A stretch of 48,274 nucleotides of DNA from Chloroflexota bacterium (GTDB taxonomy: Bacteria > Chloroflexota > UBA11872 > VXNJ01): positions 1 to 48,274 of the forward strand of contig JASLPR010000070.1 of NCBI GenBank assembly GCA_030744875.1. Reading direction: 5' to 3'. Below are positions 1-9,944 of the stretch, in pieces; position 1 is the first letter of the stretch; every line of letters starts with the position of its first letter. Made by a program: the position numbers and the translations under genes. Under the pieces are notes generated by a model. The model was given only the letters and a program-made list of their open reading frames with translations, was not told where the DNA came from and searched no databases.

Positions 1-90
1 CCAGGAGGTGGTGGCTCGCCAGGAGCCGGTGGCTCGCCAGGAGCCGGTGGCTCGCCAGGAGCCGGTGGCTCAGTAGGAACTGGTTGCTTG
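1..90. repeat. 18-bp tandem repeat (ccaggagccggtggctcg), about 4 good units plus a degenerate fifth, running off the left edge
   Basis: Units at 1-18, 19-36, 37-54, 55-72 and degenerate 73-90; on the minus strand each encodes EPPAPG. Confidence 0.9.
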
Positions 91-422
91 ACTTGGGCCG
101 TCGAAGTGTACGTAGGTTCTGGGTCAAGCGCATCACCCCCCTCCTCGATAACGGAACGCGGTATCTCGGTAGAAATCGGGATAGACCTACTATCGGTTTT
201 CAGGTCCGATGGAGCAGCGACAACAGCGCTGCCCCCCCCGGGAGTAGGGTCGGCATCGGCAGCATTAGCAGTGGGAATCGAGGTATCTGCAACCGCACCG
301 GGTCTTTCCGGGGTGGCCGGTTCACCGCAGGCAGTCACTACAAATAACGCTACTGCGACGAGAGGTAACACTCTAACCGCTAGAGGTTTCTCGAGATGTT
401 TTTGGGCATGGCGTATGGACAA
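1..422 (-). CDS. Putative lipoprotein with Pro-rich (EPPAPG)n repeat, partial (C-terminus off window)
   Basis: Open minus frame from TTG at 422: LSIRHAQKHLEKPLAVRVLPLVAVALFVVTACGEPATPERPGAVADTS...KQPVPTEPPAPGEPPAPGE; signal peptide plus VTAC lipobox. Absent from the ORF track because it lacks an ATG/stop inside the window. Confidence 0.6.
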   Translation of the reverse strand, partial: MSIRHAQKHLEKPLAVRVLPLVAVALFVVTACGEPATPERPGAVADTSIPTANAADADPTPGGGSAVVAAPSDLKTDSRSIPISTEIPRSVIEEGGDALDPEPTYTSTAQVKQPVPTEPPAPGEPPAPGEPPAPGEPPPP

Positions 423-839
423 AATGTCGCTCTTACGACCTTGGGCAGACGGCAAAGTCCGAACAAAAATGTAACCGATATTACTGTGCGCTGGATCTAC
501 AGCCGCGTCGGATCGATTGCACTTGACCTAATGCGTGCCCGTGAAAGTGCCGGATAACGGGGACGTCAAGATTCGATGTGGATGGTTATGGCGCCGGAGG
601 CGGACGAGTGGAGGACGCCGCAGGAGTCCCGGGGGATTTGAACGGGATATCCACCGCAAGGGCACCGGTTGCCAGCTCAGAGTAGGGCATCTTTCCATCG
701 TACTAGGGGAGCCTTCCCACCGAAATCGTGCAGCTTTCACCCGAAAATCCACAGGATATCCACCCGCGATTTCGGTCGAATTGGCCCAAATCCCCGCTAG
801 TATTGGCGACTTGTGCATCGGCATTTCACCGGGAGGCGA

Positions 840-1616
840 ATGCTCCGGATACACGCGATCCGTCGAGTCCGATGCGCGCTGCGATGGCCGTACGCGGCGC
901 TTCGCGACGGCCTCGGTAGCCCGCGGTCGCTGGCGGCGACGCTGGCGCTGCTGCTGGCGCTGGCCTTTGGCGGGACGCTGAGCGCCTCGGAGGCAACGCC
1001 GACGCCGCCCTTCCAGCCGCCGCTGGCGGACCCGCCCTCCTACGAGACGTGGTTCCTGGCGCAGACCTACGGCAACACTTCGGGCGCGTACCGGGCCCGG
1101 AACCGCACCTACTCGGCCGGGCAGGGAATCCATTTCGGGCTGGACTTCTCGACGCGCTGTGGGACGCCGGTGCTGGCTATCGGCGATGGGACGGTGTACG
1201 CGATCGACGGCCCGTTCGGCTCGGCGCCGCATACGGTGGTGATCGCACATCCGAACGGCTACTTCTCCCTTTACGGGCACCTGCGGGTCAGGACGACGCA
1301 CCTGCAGATCGGCCAGGAGGTGAAGGCCGGGGATGTGGTCGGCGAGAGCGGTGATTCGGTGGACGAGGTGCGCTGTGACATGTCGCCGCACCTGCACCTG
1401 GAGATCCGCACCGACGGGATGACGGCGGCGGTGAACCCGATCCCGCTGATCGATGCCCCCTGGTGGGATGACGCCAGCCTGGGGCTTTCGTTCTCGCAAC
1501 CGACGTTTGAGGTCGATCTCGAAGCGCCGCGCCGCTGGCAGTCGCTGTACGACCAGCCGTCGATCCGCTTCGGCGGCTACCTGCTGAACGACTATCTCCA
1601 GCCGTGGCCCCGGTAA
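840..1616 (+). CDS. M23 family metallopeptidase (LytM-like), secreted
   Basis: HFGLDFSTRCGTPVLAIGDGTVYAI...YGHL...GESGDS...SPHLHLEIR motifs; GGGAGG ribosome site before ATG 840; hydrophobic N-terminus. Confidence 0.85.
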   Translation: MLRIHAIRRVRCALRWPYAALRDGLGSPRSLAATLALLLALAFGGTLSASEATPTPPFQPPLADPPSYETWFLAQTYGNTSGAYRARNRTYSAGQGIHFGLDFSTRCGTPVLAIGDGTVYAIDGPFGSAPHTVVIAHPNGYFSLYGHLRVRTTHLQIGQEVKAGDVVGESGDSVDEVRCDMSPHLHLEIRTDGMTAAVNPIPLIDAPWWDDASLGLSFSQPTFEVDLEAPRRWQSLYDQPSIRFGGYLLNDYLQPWPR

Positions 1617-1620
1617 CCCG

Positions 1621-2769
1621 ATGAGGCGTTTGTTGACCGGCCAGGTCTTGCGGTCGGTCTTCGTGGCCGGGGTGCTGTCGCTGGTTGACGCGGCGCTGCT
1701 GGCGGGCCTGGTGCTGGCAGCGGGGGGCGGAGCGGGGCCGGGGCCGGAGGGCGTGGTGAACCCGACGGTGGAGCTGTCGACGGACTACTTTCAGCAGCGT
1801 CCGATCACCGAGGCCGGGTGCTGCGCGGCGTTTGACTGGTCGACGGATGGCGCGCGGGTGCGATTCCTGGACGCCCGCGACGGTATGAGCGGATGGTGGA
1901 GCGTGGACGTGGAAGAGGCGGAGGCTCGGTTTGAGACGGCGGATATGGGCTACGCATCGCCGAGCGGGCGCTACCTGACCCTGGCCGAGGGTACGCTGGG
2001 TGACGTACGGGTGCTGGACCGTGAGACCGGCGAGACGACGCTGCTGCGCAACGTGGGCGGGGCGATCCGCTACTCCCCGGACGAGACGCGGATCGTGTTC
2101 TCGATTCGGCAGCCGAGATTCGGCCAGCCGTGGACGCGGTCGGCGACGATCTACGTGGCCGACCTTGACGGGCAAAACCGGGTGTCGCTGGGCGAGACGG
2201 CGGGCTCGGTGGTGGCCTGGTTGCCGGACGGCGAGAGCCTGCTGGTGAGCGCGCGCCGCAACCGCGACGACACCCGCGGACTGTGGCAGATGAACGCCAC
2301 CGATGGCGCGTTGCGCCGCCTACTGGCGGCCGACTATCTGCGCAACGTTAGGCTGTCGCCGGACGGGACGCGGATCGCTTATGTGCGCGCGCCGGAACCG
2401 AACCCGGACCTGGCCGGTATGTGGGTGCTGGATATCGCGACGCTGGCGACGACCCGGATGCCACTGGCCGGTAGCTACGCCTGGCACCCCACGGGGGAGG
2501 GGCTGATCGTGATCCCGGTGCGGGAATCGGCCGCGGACACGCATACGCTGTGGTGGGTCGATGTGGCCGACGGCGCGGCGACGGCCCTGACCAGCCCGGA
2601 GACGGCGCCGTTGCGGATATCGAACATGGAATGGGCGCTGTCGCCGGATGGCAACGCGATTGCGTATCGCGGGGCGGACTTCCTGGGCCTCTGGGTGTTG
2701 AATTTCGGGATGTCGCTGGACGCGGTGCTGACGCCGGCGCCGCGCACGACCCCTTCGCAGGCCGAGTAA
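1621..2769 (+). CDS. TolB/PD40-like beta-propeller protein with N-terminal membrane/signal segment
   Basis: Repeated blades such as GGAIRYSPDETRIVFSIR, NVRLSPDGTRIAYVRAP, MEWALSPDGNAIAYRG. Confidence 0.75.
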   Translation: MRRLLTGQVLRSVFVAGVLSLVDAALLAGLVLAAGGGAGPGPEGVVNPTVELSTDYFQQRPITEAGCCAAFDWSTDGARVRFLDARDGMSGWWSVDVEEAEARFETADMGYASPSGRYLTLAEGTLGDVRVLDRETGETTLLRNVGGAIRYSPDETRIVFSIRQPRFGQPWTRSATIYVADLDGQNRVSLGETAGSVVAWLPDGESLLVSARRNRDDTRGLWQMNATDGALRRLLAADYLRNVRLSPDGTRIAYVRAPEPNPDLAGMWVLDIATLATTRMPLAGSYAWHPTGEGLIVIPVRESAADTHTLWWVDVADGAATALTSPETAPLRISNMEWALSPDGNAIAYRGADFLGLWVLNFGMSLDAVLTPAPRTTPSQAE

Positions 2770-3168
2770 CCGGTAAATCGGGCGCGGTAGGGGCTGGCCT
2801 TCGGGCCGCCAGCGGTGATGTTATGTCTAGTTGGAGATAATCTGAACTGGGGTGGCAGTTCGCTTTGCCGTAAGAAGTATCCATGCCCTGTTGGTGTACC
2901 TCTCGCTTGGGCTTATAGCAATCCCACCGCCCTGCCCGGAGGGTATTCAGCGCGATCCCACCGGCGATTACCCACGCTCTGGTCGAAATCCCGGGCAGGA
3001 CCGCTTCAGGCCCGATCCATGGGGCGCAGCGCGGTCCCGCGCGGTCACGTTCACGCCGTGAACACGGAGTGCCGGATTGGCACGCCTCGGGTAAGGGCGC
3101 CAGTTGTAACCAGGACGGCGGACGAGTTGGCGCCTTCGGGTTTCGGCCTTGACGCTGCCGGCCGGCCA

Positions 3169-3348
3169 ATGGTCCTTAAGTCCCGGAGCAGCATGGTGGC
3201 CGACTAACTGTACCTGGCGATCGCCGACCGCAACGGCTACCGGGTGGTCCACTGTAACGAAAGGCCGGACGCAAACCAGACGCCGGATTTCGTGCCGGGC
3301 GGGGACGACTTCACCGCCAACGCGCCGGGTGATGTCCCGGCGGCATGA
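3169..3348 (+). pseudogene. Small relic ORF interrupted by in-frame TAA
   Basis: MVLKSRSSMVAD*LYLAIADRNGYRVVHCNERPDANQTPDFVPGGDDFTANAPGDVPAA*; same frame on both sides of TAA 3205-3207. Confidence 0.35.
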
Positions 3349-3382
3349 ATCGACCGAGTCAGTTTCGTCCCGGAGATCGGAC

Positions 3383-4837
3383 TTACGCGGGCGGGACGTA
3401 GCGCAGGTCGGGTTTGCGGGCGGCGGTGGCCTCGTCCAGGCGGCCGACCGGGGTGCTGAGTGGGGCATCGAGCGAGCGCTGCGGATCGGTCTCGACTTCG
3501 GCGGCGATGGTGCGCATGGCCGCAATGAAGCGGTCGAGCGTCTCCCGCGACTCCGTTTCGGTGGGTTCGATCATCAGCGCTTCTTCGACGATCAGCGGGA
3601 AATACACCGTCGGCGGGTGGAAACCGAAGTCGATCAGGCGCTTGGCGATGTCCAGCGTGCGGACGCCGTGGGCCTTCTGGCGGCGGCCCGAGAAGACGAC
3701 TTCGTGCATGCAGATGCGGTCGTGGGGCAGGTCGTAGACATCCTGGAGCTTGACGCGGAGGTAGTTGGCGTTGAGCACCGCGATGTCGGCGATTTCGCGC
3801 AGACCCTCCGCCCCGAGGGATCGGATGTAGGTGTAGGCGCGGACCAGATTGCCAAAGTTGCCCATGTGCCCCTGGATTCGGCCGATGGAGTGCGGGAAGT
3901 CGCTGGAGCGGGCGAAGCCGCCGTCGGGGCCCTCGACGACGCGCGGAACCGGCAGGTAGGGGTCGAGTTCGGCGGAGGCGCAGAGCGCGCCGGCGCCGGG
4001 TCCGCCGCCGCCGTGCGGGGTGCTGAAGGTTTTGTGCAGGTTCAGGTGCATGACATCGATGCCGAGATTGCCGGGACGCACGCGGCCGAGCATGGCGTTC
4101 ATGTTGGCGCCGTCGCAGTAGACCAGCGCGCCGGCGGCGTGGGCCAGGTCGCAGACCTCTTGAATGCGGCTCTCGAAGAGTCCCAGGGTGTTGGGGACCG
4201 TCATCATGACTGCGGCGACATCCGGCCCCATCGCCGCGCGGACGGCTTCGATGTCGACCTCGCCGTCGGGCCCGTTGGGAATGGAAACGGATTCGTAGCC
4301 GCACATGCTGGCCGTGGCCGGGTTGGTGCCGTGGGCCGACGCCGGGATCAGCACCTTCATGCGGACGTCTTCGCGGCGGAGTTGCTGGGCGCGGATGAGC
4401 ATCATGCCGACGAATTCGCCCTGGGCGCCGGCGGCCGGTTGCAACGAGACCGCCGGGAAGCCGGCTATCTCACCGATCATTTCCTCGAGGCCGCTCAGCA
4501 GTTCCAGGCAGCCCTGGACCTGCTCGTCGGCCTGCAACGGGTGGACGGCGGCCAGACCCGGCAGCCGGCCGGTCAGTTCGTTGACCTTGGGGTTGTACTT
4601 CATGGTGCAGGAGCCGAGCGGGTACATGTCGGTGTCGATGGAGAAGTTCTTCTGCGAGAGGCGGACGTAGTGGCGGACGACGTCGATCTGGGAGACCTCG
4701 GGGAGGGGCAGGTCGTCGCGGAGTTCGGTTGCGGGGAGGAGATCGGCCAGCTCGCGGCCGTCTTCGGGGAGCGCCGGCAGGTCGACGCCGACGCGGCCGG
4801 GGGAAGACAGCTCGTAGATGGGTGGCTGGGTCGTCAT
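3383..4837 (-). CDS. gcvPB: Glycine dehydrogenase (decarboxylating) subunit 2
   Basis: MTTQPPIYELSSPGRVGVDLPALPED...; PLP-lysine region MHLNLHKTFSTPHGGGGPG; overlaps gcvPA stop. Confidence 0.95.
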   Translation of the reverse strand: MTTQPPIYELSSPGRVGVDLPALPEDGRELADLLPATELRDDLPLPEVSQIDVVRHYVRLSQKNFSIDTDMYPLGSCTMKYNPKVNELTGRLPGLAAVHPLQADEQVQGCLELLSGLEEMIGEIAGFPAVSLQPAAGAQGEFVGMMLIRAQQLRREDVRMKVLIPASAHGTNPATASMCGYESVSIPNGPDGEVDIEAVRAAMGPDVAAVMMTVPNTLGLFESRIQEVCDLAHAAGALVYCDGANMNAMLGRVRPGNLGIDVMHLNLHKTFSTPHGGGGPGAGALCASAELDPYLPVPRVVEGPDGGFARSSDFPHSIGRIQGHMGNFGNLVRAYTYIRSLGAEGLREIADIAVLNANYLRVKLQDVYDLPHDRICMHEVVFSGRRQKAHGVRTLDIAKRLIDFGFHPPTVYFPLIVEEALMIEPTETESRETLDRFIAAMRTIAAEVETDPQRSLDAPLSTPVGRLDEATAARKPDLRYVPPA

Positions 4838-6189
4838 CGAGCAGCCGCCGGGAGCGCTTCGTGCAACGCGGCGATTGCCGCCGGGCCCGTCTTTTCGGTG
4901 AAGGCACAGAGTAAATAGTCGGAAAGTTCGGGCCACTCGCCGCCGAGATCGAATCCGCCGATGATCTCCTGTTGGCGCAGCCGTGCGTTGATTTCCAACG
5001 CCGGCGCCGGGCAATGAACCGGGAACTCGCGCACTAGGGGACGATCGGTGGCGACGGCGTAACCCTTAGGCCATTGGGCCTCGATGGCCGCATGGGCGTG
5101 GCGGATCGAGAGTTCGGCGAGGTGGCGCAGCCCGTTGCGGCCAAGCCCGGCCAGGTGGATGGTGGCCGCCAGCGCGATGAGCGCCTCGTTGGTGCAGATG
5201 TTGGAGGAGGCGCGCTCGCGGCGGATGTGCTGTTCACGGGTTTGCAGGGTGAGGACGTAGCCGGGGCGTCCCTGGCCGTCAGTGGTGCGGCCGACGATGC
5301 GCCCGGGTATCCGGCGGACGTGCTGCCGGGTGGTGGCGAAGTAGCCGGCACCGGGTCCGCCGAAGGAGGGCGGCCCGGCCAGGTGGCGGAGTTCCCCAAC
5401 CGCGATGTCGGCGCCGATCTCACCGGGCGGCTGCAGGACACCCAGGGTGACCGGGTCGGCTACCACGATGACGAGCGCCCCGGCGGCGTGGGCCGCCTTG
5501 ACCACCGCTTCTACATCTTCAAGCCAGCCGAAGAAGTTGGGACGCTGCAGGACCACGCAGGCGGTGTCGTCGTCGATGGCGGCCGCGAACGGGGCCATGT
5601 CCTCGCCAAGCGCGCCGTCGCCGGCGAGGTTCCAGTTGCGGACGACCTCCAGCGAGACGTCGAGCGGCTCCAGGTAGGTCGCGGCGATGCGGCGGTGGTT
5701 GGGATCCACGGTGTCCGCGACCAGGACCTGCGTGCGGCGGGTGGCGTTGAGCGCCAGCGCCGTGGCCTCGGCCAGCGCGGAGCCGCCGTCGTACATCGAG
5801 GCGTTGGCCACATCGAGCCCGGTGAGGTCGCAGATGAAGCTCTGGAACTCGTAAATGGTCTGCAGCGTCCCCTGGCTGACCTCTGGTTGATAGGGGGTGT
5901 AGGCGGTGTAGTACTCGCTACGCAGAAGCATCTGGTCGACGAAGGCCGGCACGTAGTGGTCGTACCAGCCGGCCCCGAGGAAGCTGATCTGCCGGGTCAG
6001 GTCCTGATTGCGGCTCGCGAGGTCCTGCAAGTGCGCGACGACGTCCATCTCGGACAGCGCCGGCGGGAGATCCAACGTGGGATCGCGGACGTCGGCGGGA
6101 ATGTCCTCGAACAGGCTGTCGAGGTCCGGCGCGCCAATGGCCTCCAGCATGAGGCGCTGGTCGCGCGCGGTATTAGGAACGTAGCTCAT
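4834..6189 (-). CDS. gcvPA: Glycine dehydrogenase (decarboxylating) subunit 1
   Basis: MSYVPNTARDQRLMLEAIGAPDLDSLFEDIP...FLGAGWYDHYVPAFVDQML; TREQHIRRERASSNICTNEAL. Confidence 0.95.
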   Translation of the reverse strand: MSYVPNTARDQRLMLEAIGAPDLDSLFEDIPADVRDPTLDLPPALSEMDVVAHLQDLASRNQDLTRQISFLGAGWYDHYVPAFVDQMLLRSEYYTAYTPYQPEVSQGTLQTIYEFQSFICDLTGLDVANASMYDGGSALAEATALALNATRRTQVLVADTVDPNHRRIAATYLEPLDVSLEVVRNWNLAGDGALGEDMAPFAAAIDDDTACVVLQRPNFFGWLEDVEAVVKAAHAAGALVIVVADPVTLGVLQPPGEIGADIAVGELRHLAGPPSFGGPGAGYFATTRQHVRRIPGRIVGRTTDGQGRPGYVLTLQTREQHIRRERASSNICTNEALIALAATIHLAGLGRNGLRHLAELSIRHAHAAIEAQWPKGYAVATDRPLVREFPVHCPAPALEINARLRQQEIIGGFDLGGEWPELSDYLLCAFTEKTGPAAIAALHEALPAAAR

Positions 6190-6559
6190 TCACAAGGCCC
6201 TCGTAGGCGGCGGCGTCCATGAGCGCGGCGAGTTCGTCCGTGTCGTTGAGGCGGATCTTGACCATCCAACCGGCGCCGTACGGGTCTTTGTTGACCAGCT
6301 CGGGCGCGGCGTCGAGTTCGTCGTTCAGAGCGGTCACTTCGCCGGTGAGCGGGGCGAACAGGTCGGAGACGGCCTTGACCGATTCGACCGCGCCGAAGGG
6401 GTCGTTGCGGGTGACGGCCGCGCCGACGGCGGGCAGTTCGACGTAGACGACGTCGCCGAGTTCGTCCTGGGCGTACGCGGTGATGCCGATGGTGCATTCC
6501 TCGCCGTCAACCCGGATCCATTCGTGTTCCCGGGTGTAGCTCAACTCGTCGGGATACAT
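6173..6559 (-). CDS. gcvH: Glycine cleavage system H protein
   Basis: MYPDELSYTREHEWIRV...; lipoyl-lysine motif GAVESVKAVSDLFAPLTGEV. Confidence 0.95.
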   Translation of the reverse strand: MYPDELSYTREHEWIRVDGEECTIGITAYAQDELGDVVYVELPAVGAAVTRNDPFGAVESVKAVSDLFAPLTGEVTALNDELDAAPELVNKDPYGAGWMVKIRLNDTDELAALMDAAAYEGLVNELRS

Positions 6560-6592
6560 CTGATCTCCTGATTCCACTGGTTCGGGGATGGC

Positions 6593-7696
6593 CTATTTGC
6601 TCTTCGCCCGCCACCGGGTGACGTTGCTAAAGAATGGCGTGTCCACAAGGGTAGCGCCACGGTCGCGGTCACGGATATTCACGGTGACGGCGTCGCCGAT
6701 TTCGCATTCGGGTGGGACGAAGGACATCGCGATGCCGGCTTCGAGCGTGGGCGAAAACGTGCCGCTGGTGATGACGCCGGGGCCGTGGGTGGTGGTGACC
6801 GGGTGCCCGTCGCGGGGGACGGCGCGCTCGGTGAGGGTGAGCCCGCGTAGGCGACGCGTGGGACCGGCTTCCAGCACCTTCGCGAGGGAGTCGCGCCCGA
6901 TGAAGGGGCCTTTCTCCATGGCGACCACCCTGGTGAGACCGGCTTCGATGGGATTTATGTCAAGCCCGAGCTCGTGGCCGTGCAGCGCCATCCCCGCTTC
7001 GAGGCGCAGGGTGTTGCGCGCGCCGAGCCCGGCCGGAGCAATGTCAAGGGCGAGAATCCCTTCCCAAATCGATCCGGTGTCCTCGGGAGCCGCGAAGATC
7101 TCAACGCCGTCTTCGCCGGTATAGCCGGTGCGGCCGATCAGCACCTCGTGGCCGAAGACGGTAGTGGGGCGGATGCGGGTGCGGCGCAACTTTGCCAGGT
7201 CGAGTCCGGTGGCCGGGTCGAGTAGTTCCTCGGCGCGTGGCCCCTGGACGGCCAGCAGCGAGTAGCGCTCGCTGACGTTGGCCAGGGTCGGGCTAAATTC
7301 GCCGGTCTGCGCGCGGAGCCAGTCCCAGCCAGCCTCCGCGTTGCCCGCGTTGACGACCAGCAGGTACGCTGTTTCATCGAGGCGATAGAGCATAGCGTCG
7401 TCGAGTACGCCGCCGGCTTCGTTGCAGATCAGGGTGTAGTGCGAACGGCCCTTGCGCAGGCGGGCGACATCGTTGGTCAGCACGTGGTTGAGATAGGTCG
7501 CGGCGTCGGTCCCGGAGATGGCGATTTCACCCATGTGCGAGACGTCAAACACGCCGGCGGACTCCCGGACGGCTTTGTGCTCGGCAATCAGACCCGCGTA
7601 CTGCACCGGCATATCCCAGCCGGCGAATTCGACCATGCGCCCGCCGAGGCGAACATGACTGTTGTGGAGGGGCGTTTGCCTGAGCTTTGCGTCCAA
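6593..7696 (-). CDS. gcvT: Aminomethyltransferase (T protein), TTG start
   Basis: LRQTPLHNSHVRLGGRMVEFAGWDMPVQYAGLIAEHKAVRESAGVFDVSHMGE. Confidence 0.95.
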   Translation of the reverse strand: MDAKLRQTPLHNSHVRLGGRMVEFAGWDMPVQYAGLIAEHKAVRESAGVFDVSHMGEIAISGTDAATYLNHVLTNDVARLRKGRSHYTLICNEAGGVLDDAMLYRLDETAYLLVVNAGNAEAGWDWLRAQTGEFSPTLANVSERYSLLAVQGPRAEELLDPATGLDLAKLRRTRIRPTTVFGHEVLIGRTGYTGEDGVEIFAAPEDTGSIWEGILALDIAPAGLGARNTLRLEAGMALHGHELGLDINPIEAGLTRVVAMEKGPFIGRDSLAKVLEAGPTRRLRGLTLTERAVPRDGHPVTTTHGPGVITSGTFSPTLEAGIAMSFVPPECEIGDAVTVNIRDRDRGATLVDTPFFSNVTRWRAKSK

Positions 7697-7782
7697 CCGG
7701 CCGCCTGCTTTTCGGGTCCGCGGGATGCCAACAAACGATAGTACTATCGTGGCGGGACGAATGCGAAACCGATGGAGGCGAG

Positions 7783-9006
7783 TTGGCAGGAACGCTCACG
7801 ATCGTGGGTTCACCGGACGAACGGCGTAGCGCCGGGACAACGGCGGGCTGGCTGCCGGATTGCGCGGCGGAGATCGCGGTGCCGGCGCCGGCGGAAGCGG
7901 GGGCGATTGAAGAGGGTGTGCGGGCGGTCCTGGCGGAAGTTGTGGAGCGGGATGTTGTGTACGTCGGCCCCGGATACCCCCCGGTGGACGATCCGCTGGC
8001 GGGACCTCTGCGCGAAGCGGCGGAGGCGGCGGGAATCGAGGCTTTGGTGGGGACGGCGGCGCCGTTCTGGATGGGTGCGCTGGACGCGGGCGCAGGGTTT
8101 TCAGTGCGGACCCCGGAGGATATCGGGCGAGCCGAACTGAGCGCGTCGGTGGTGATTTCGGGGCTGATGACGGAGAAGGCGGTCGCGGAGGTCGCGGAAG
8201 CGCTGAGGGCGAGGTCGGCGGGGGCGGATTTGAGGCTGGTGGCGTGGGATGGCCCGGCGGTGGAGATTCCGGAGGCGGGAGTTGAGTCGTCGACTGTGAA
8301 GGAGGCGCAACGGCCGTACGCGGTGATCGTCGCGCCGGTGTCGCCATTGCGGGACACGAGAGCGCTGGAGTCACTGCTGTGGGTTGTTGAGCGCCTGCGG
8401 GCGCTGGACGGCTGCCCGTGGGATCGTCGGCAGACCCATGAATCGCTGCGGCGCTATCTGCCGGAAGAAGCGCATGAGGCGGCGGCGGCGATCGCTGATG
8501 GTGATTCGGCGCACCTGGCGGAGGAACTTGGCGATGTGCTGCTGCAGATCGCCCTGCACGCGCAGATCGCCAACGAGAGCGGCGAATTCGATTTCAGCGA
8601 TGTCGTACGTGCGATTACGGAGAAGATGGTCCATCGCCACCCGCATGTTTTTGACGAGGTGCAGGTGGAAGGGGTCGAGGATGTATTGCGCAACTGGGAG
8701 GAACTGAAGGACGCGGAACGGGCGGCGGCCGGGAGTTCGGATGACGGGGTGTCGCCGGGGCTGCCGGCGCTGACGTATGCCCGGGAGGTGCTGAAGCGGG
8801 CGGCGCGGGCCGGGGAGGAATTGGAACCGGCGGCGGTGGACGGGGTGCTGGCGGGAGTGGGGGCAGCGCTGGGGGATGACGGCGCGGTGGTTCTGGGGGA
8901 GATGTTGCTGCATCTGGTGGAAATGGCGGGCCAGCACGGATTGGACCCGGAGTTTTCGCTGCGGGAAGCGCTGCGGCGACGGATGCCGGAGGGGGGAGGA
9001 TCGTGA
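7783..9006 (+). CDS. mazG: MazG family nucleoside triphosphate pyrophosphohydrolase with degenerate N-terminal tetrapyrrole-methylase-like region
   Basis: LRALDGCPWDRRQTHESLRRYLPEEAHEAAAAI...HLAEELGDVLLQIALHAQIA...MVHRHPHVF; TTG start after GGAGG. Confidence 0.88.
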   Translation: MAGTLTIVGSPDERRSAGTTAGWLPDCAAEIAVPAPAEAGAIEEGVRAVLAEVVERDVVYVGPGYPPVDDPLAGPLREAAEAAGIEALVGTAAPFWMGALDAGAGFSVRTPEDIGRAELSASVVISGLMTEKAVAEVAEALRARSAGADLRLVAWDGPAVEIPEAGVESSTVKEAQRPYAVIVAPVSPLRDTRALESLLWVVERLRALDGCPWDRRQTHESLRRYLPEEAHEAAAAIADGDSAHLAEELGDVLLQIALHAQIANESGEFDFSDVVRAITEKMVHRHPHVFDEVQVEGVEDVLRNWEELKDAERAAAGSSDDGVSPGLPALTYAREVLKRAARAGEELEPAAVDGVLAGVGAALGDDGAVVLGEMLLHLVEMAGQHGLDPEFSLREALRRRMPEGGGS

Positions 9007-9944
9007 CGGCGGCGCGGGAGTTCCTGGCGGTCGGCGGTATCCGGGTTGGCCACTGGACGGACGCGGCCGGGGGGACGGGGTGCACGGTGGTGGTGTGCGA
9101 TCTGCCGGTGTGCGCCGGGGTAGACATCCGGGGTTCGGCCCCGGGGACGCGCGAGACAGCCCTGCTGGCGCCAACCGGCTCGGTACAACGGGTGGACGCG
9201 ATCGTCATGACCGGCGGCAGCGCGCTGGGTCTGGCTTCGGCCTCGGGAGTGGCGACGGCGCTGCATGAAGCGGGACTTGGCTATGCGACCTCCCACGGGC
9301 CGATTCCGATCGTGCCGGCGGCGGTGATCTATGACCTGGGGGTGGGTGGGGTCGGGTGGCCGGATGAAGCCGCCGGGCGGGCGGCGCTGGCGGCGGCGCG
9401 TGACGAGGAGTTCGCGCTGGGCAACGTCGGAGCGGGAGCTGGGGCGACCGCCGGCGCGGGCCCGGCGGGGACGAAGACGGGAATCGGCGCGGCGACGCTG
9501 CTGCAGGGTGATCTGCGGGTCGGCGCGCTGGTGGTGGCAAATCCGCTGGGCTCGATCGTGGCGGCTGATGGCGGGGTGCTGGCGGGACAACGGGCGGATG
9601 GGCGTTTGGCTGAGCCCGAGGAGGTGCTGGCGCGGCTCGCGGAGCGCAACGCGACGGAAAACACAGTGATCGGCTGCGTGGTGACGAACGCCCGGCTCGA
9701 CAAGACCGGGGCGACGAAGGTGGCCCAGATGGCTCACGACGGGATCGCCCGGGCGGTGCAACCGGCGCACACGACTCGCGACGGCGACACGCTCTTCTGT
9801 CTGTCGGTGGCCGGGGTGACGGCCGACCTGAGCCTAGTCGGGGATCTGGCGGCGCGGGCAGTGGCGGCGGCGATCCGGGCGGGGACGCGGGACGCGCAGC
9901 CGGCCTACGGTATCCCGAGCGCGAGCGAGTTGGCCGGCGAATGA
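9003..9944 (+). CDS. P1 family peptidase (S58; DmpA/NylC-like N-terminal nucleophile hydrolase)
   Basis: GGIRVGHWTDAAGGTGCTVV; MTGGSALGLASASGV; candidate processing site ATEN/TVIGCVVTNARLDK; GTGA overlap with mazG. Confidence 0.88.
   Translation: MTAAREFLAVGGIRVGHWTDAAGGTGCTVVVCDLPVCAGVDIRGSAPGTRETALLAPTGSVQRVDAIVMTGGSALGLASASGVATALHEAGLGYATSHGPIPIVPAAVIYDLGVGGVGWPDEAAGRAALAAARDEEFALGNVGAGAGATAGAGPAGTKTGIGAATLLQGDLRVGALVVANPLGSIVAADGGVLAGQRADGRLAEPEEVLARLAERNATENTVIGCVVTNARLDKTGATKVAQMAHDGIARAVQPAHTTRDGDTLFCLSVAGVTADLSLVGDLAARAVAAAIRAGTRDAQPAYGIPSASELAGE

Noticed and set aside
615-660. tRNA T-arm-like sequence cccgggggatttgaacggg
   Set aside because: No matching acceptor, D or anticodon arms could be folded around it on either strand.
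645-765. Direct repeat GGATATCCACC about 104 bp apart
   Set aside because: Only two copies of an 11-mer with no associated element; near-identical sequence also occurs inside the MscS gene, so likely chance.
3149-4918. 589-aa plus-strand ORF
   Set aside because: Antisense to gcvPB with low-complexity composition; spurious.
5074-6222. 382-aa plus-strand ORF
   Set aside because: Antisense to gcvPA; no domain motifs.
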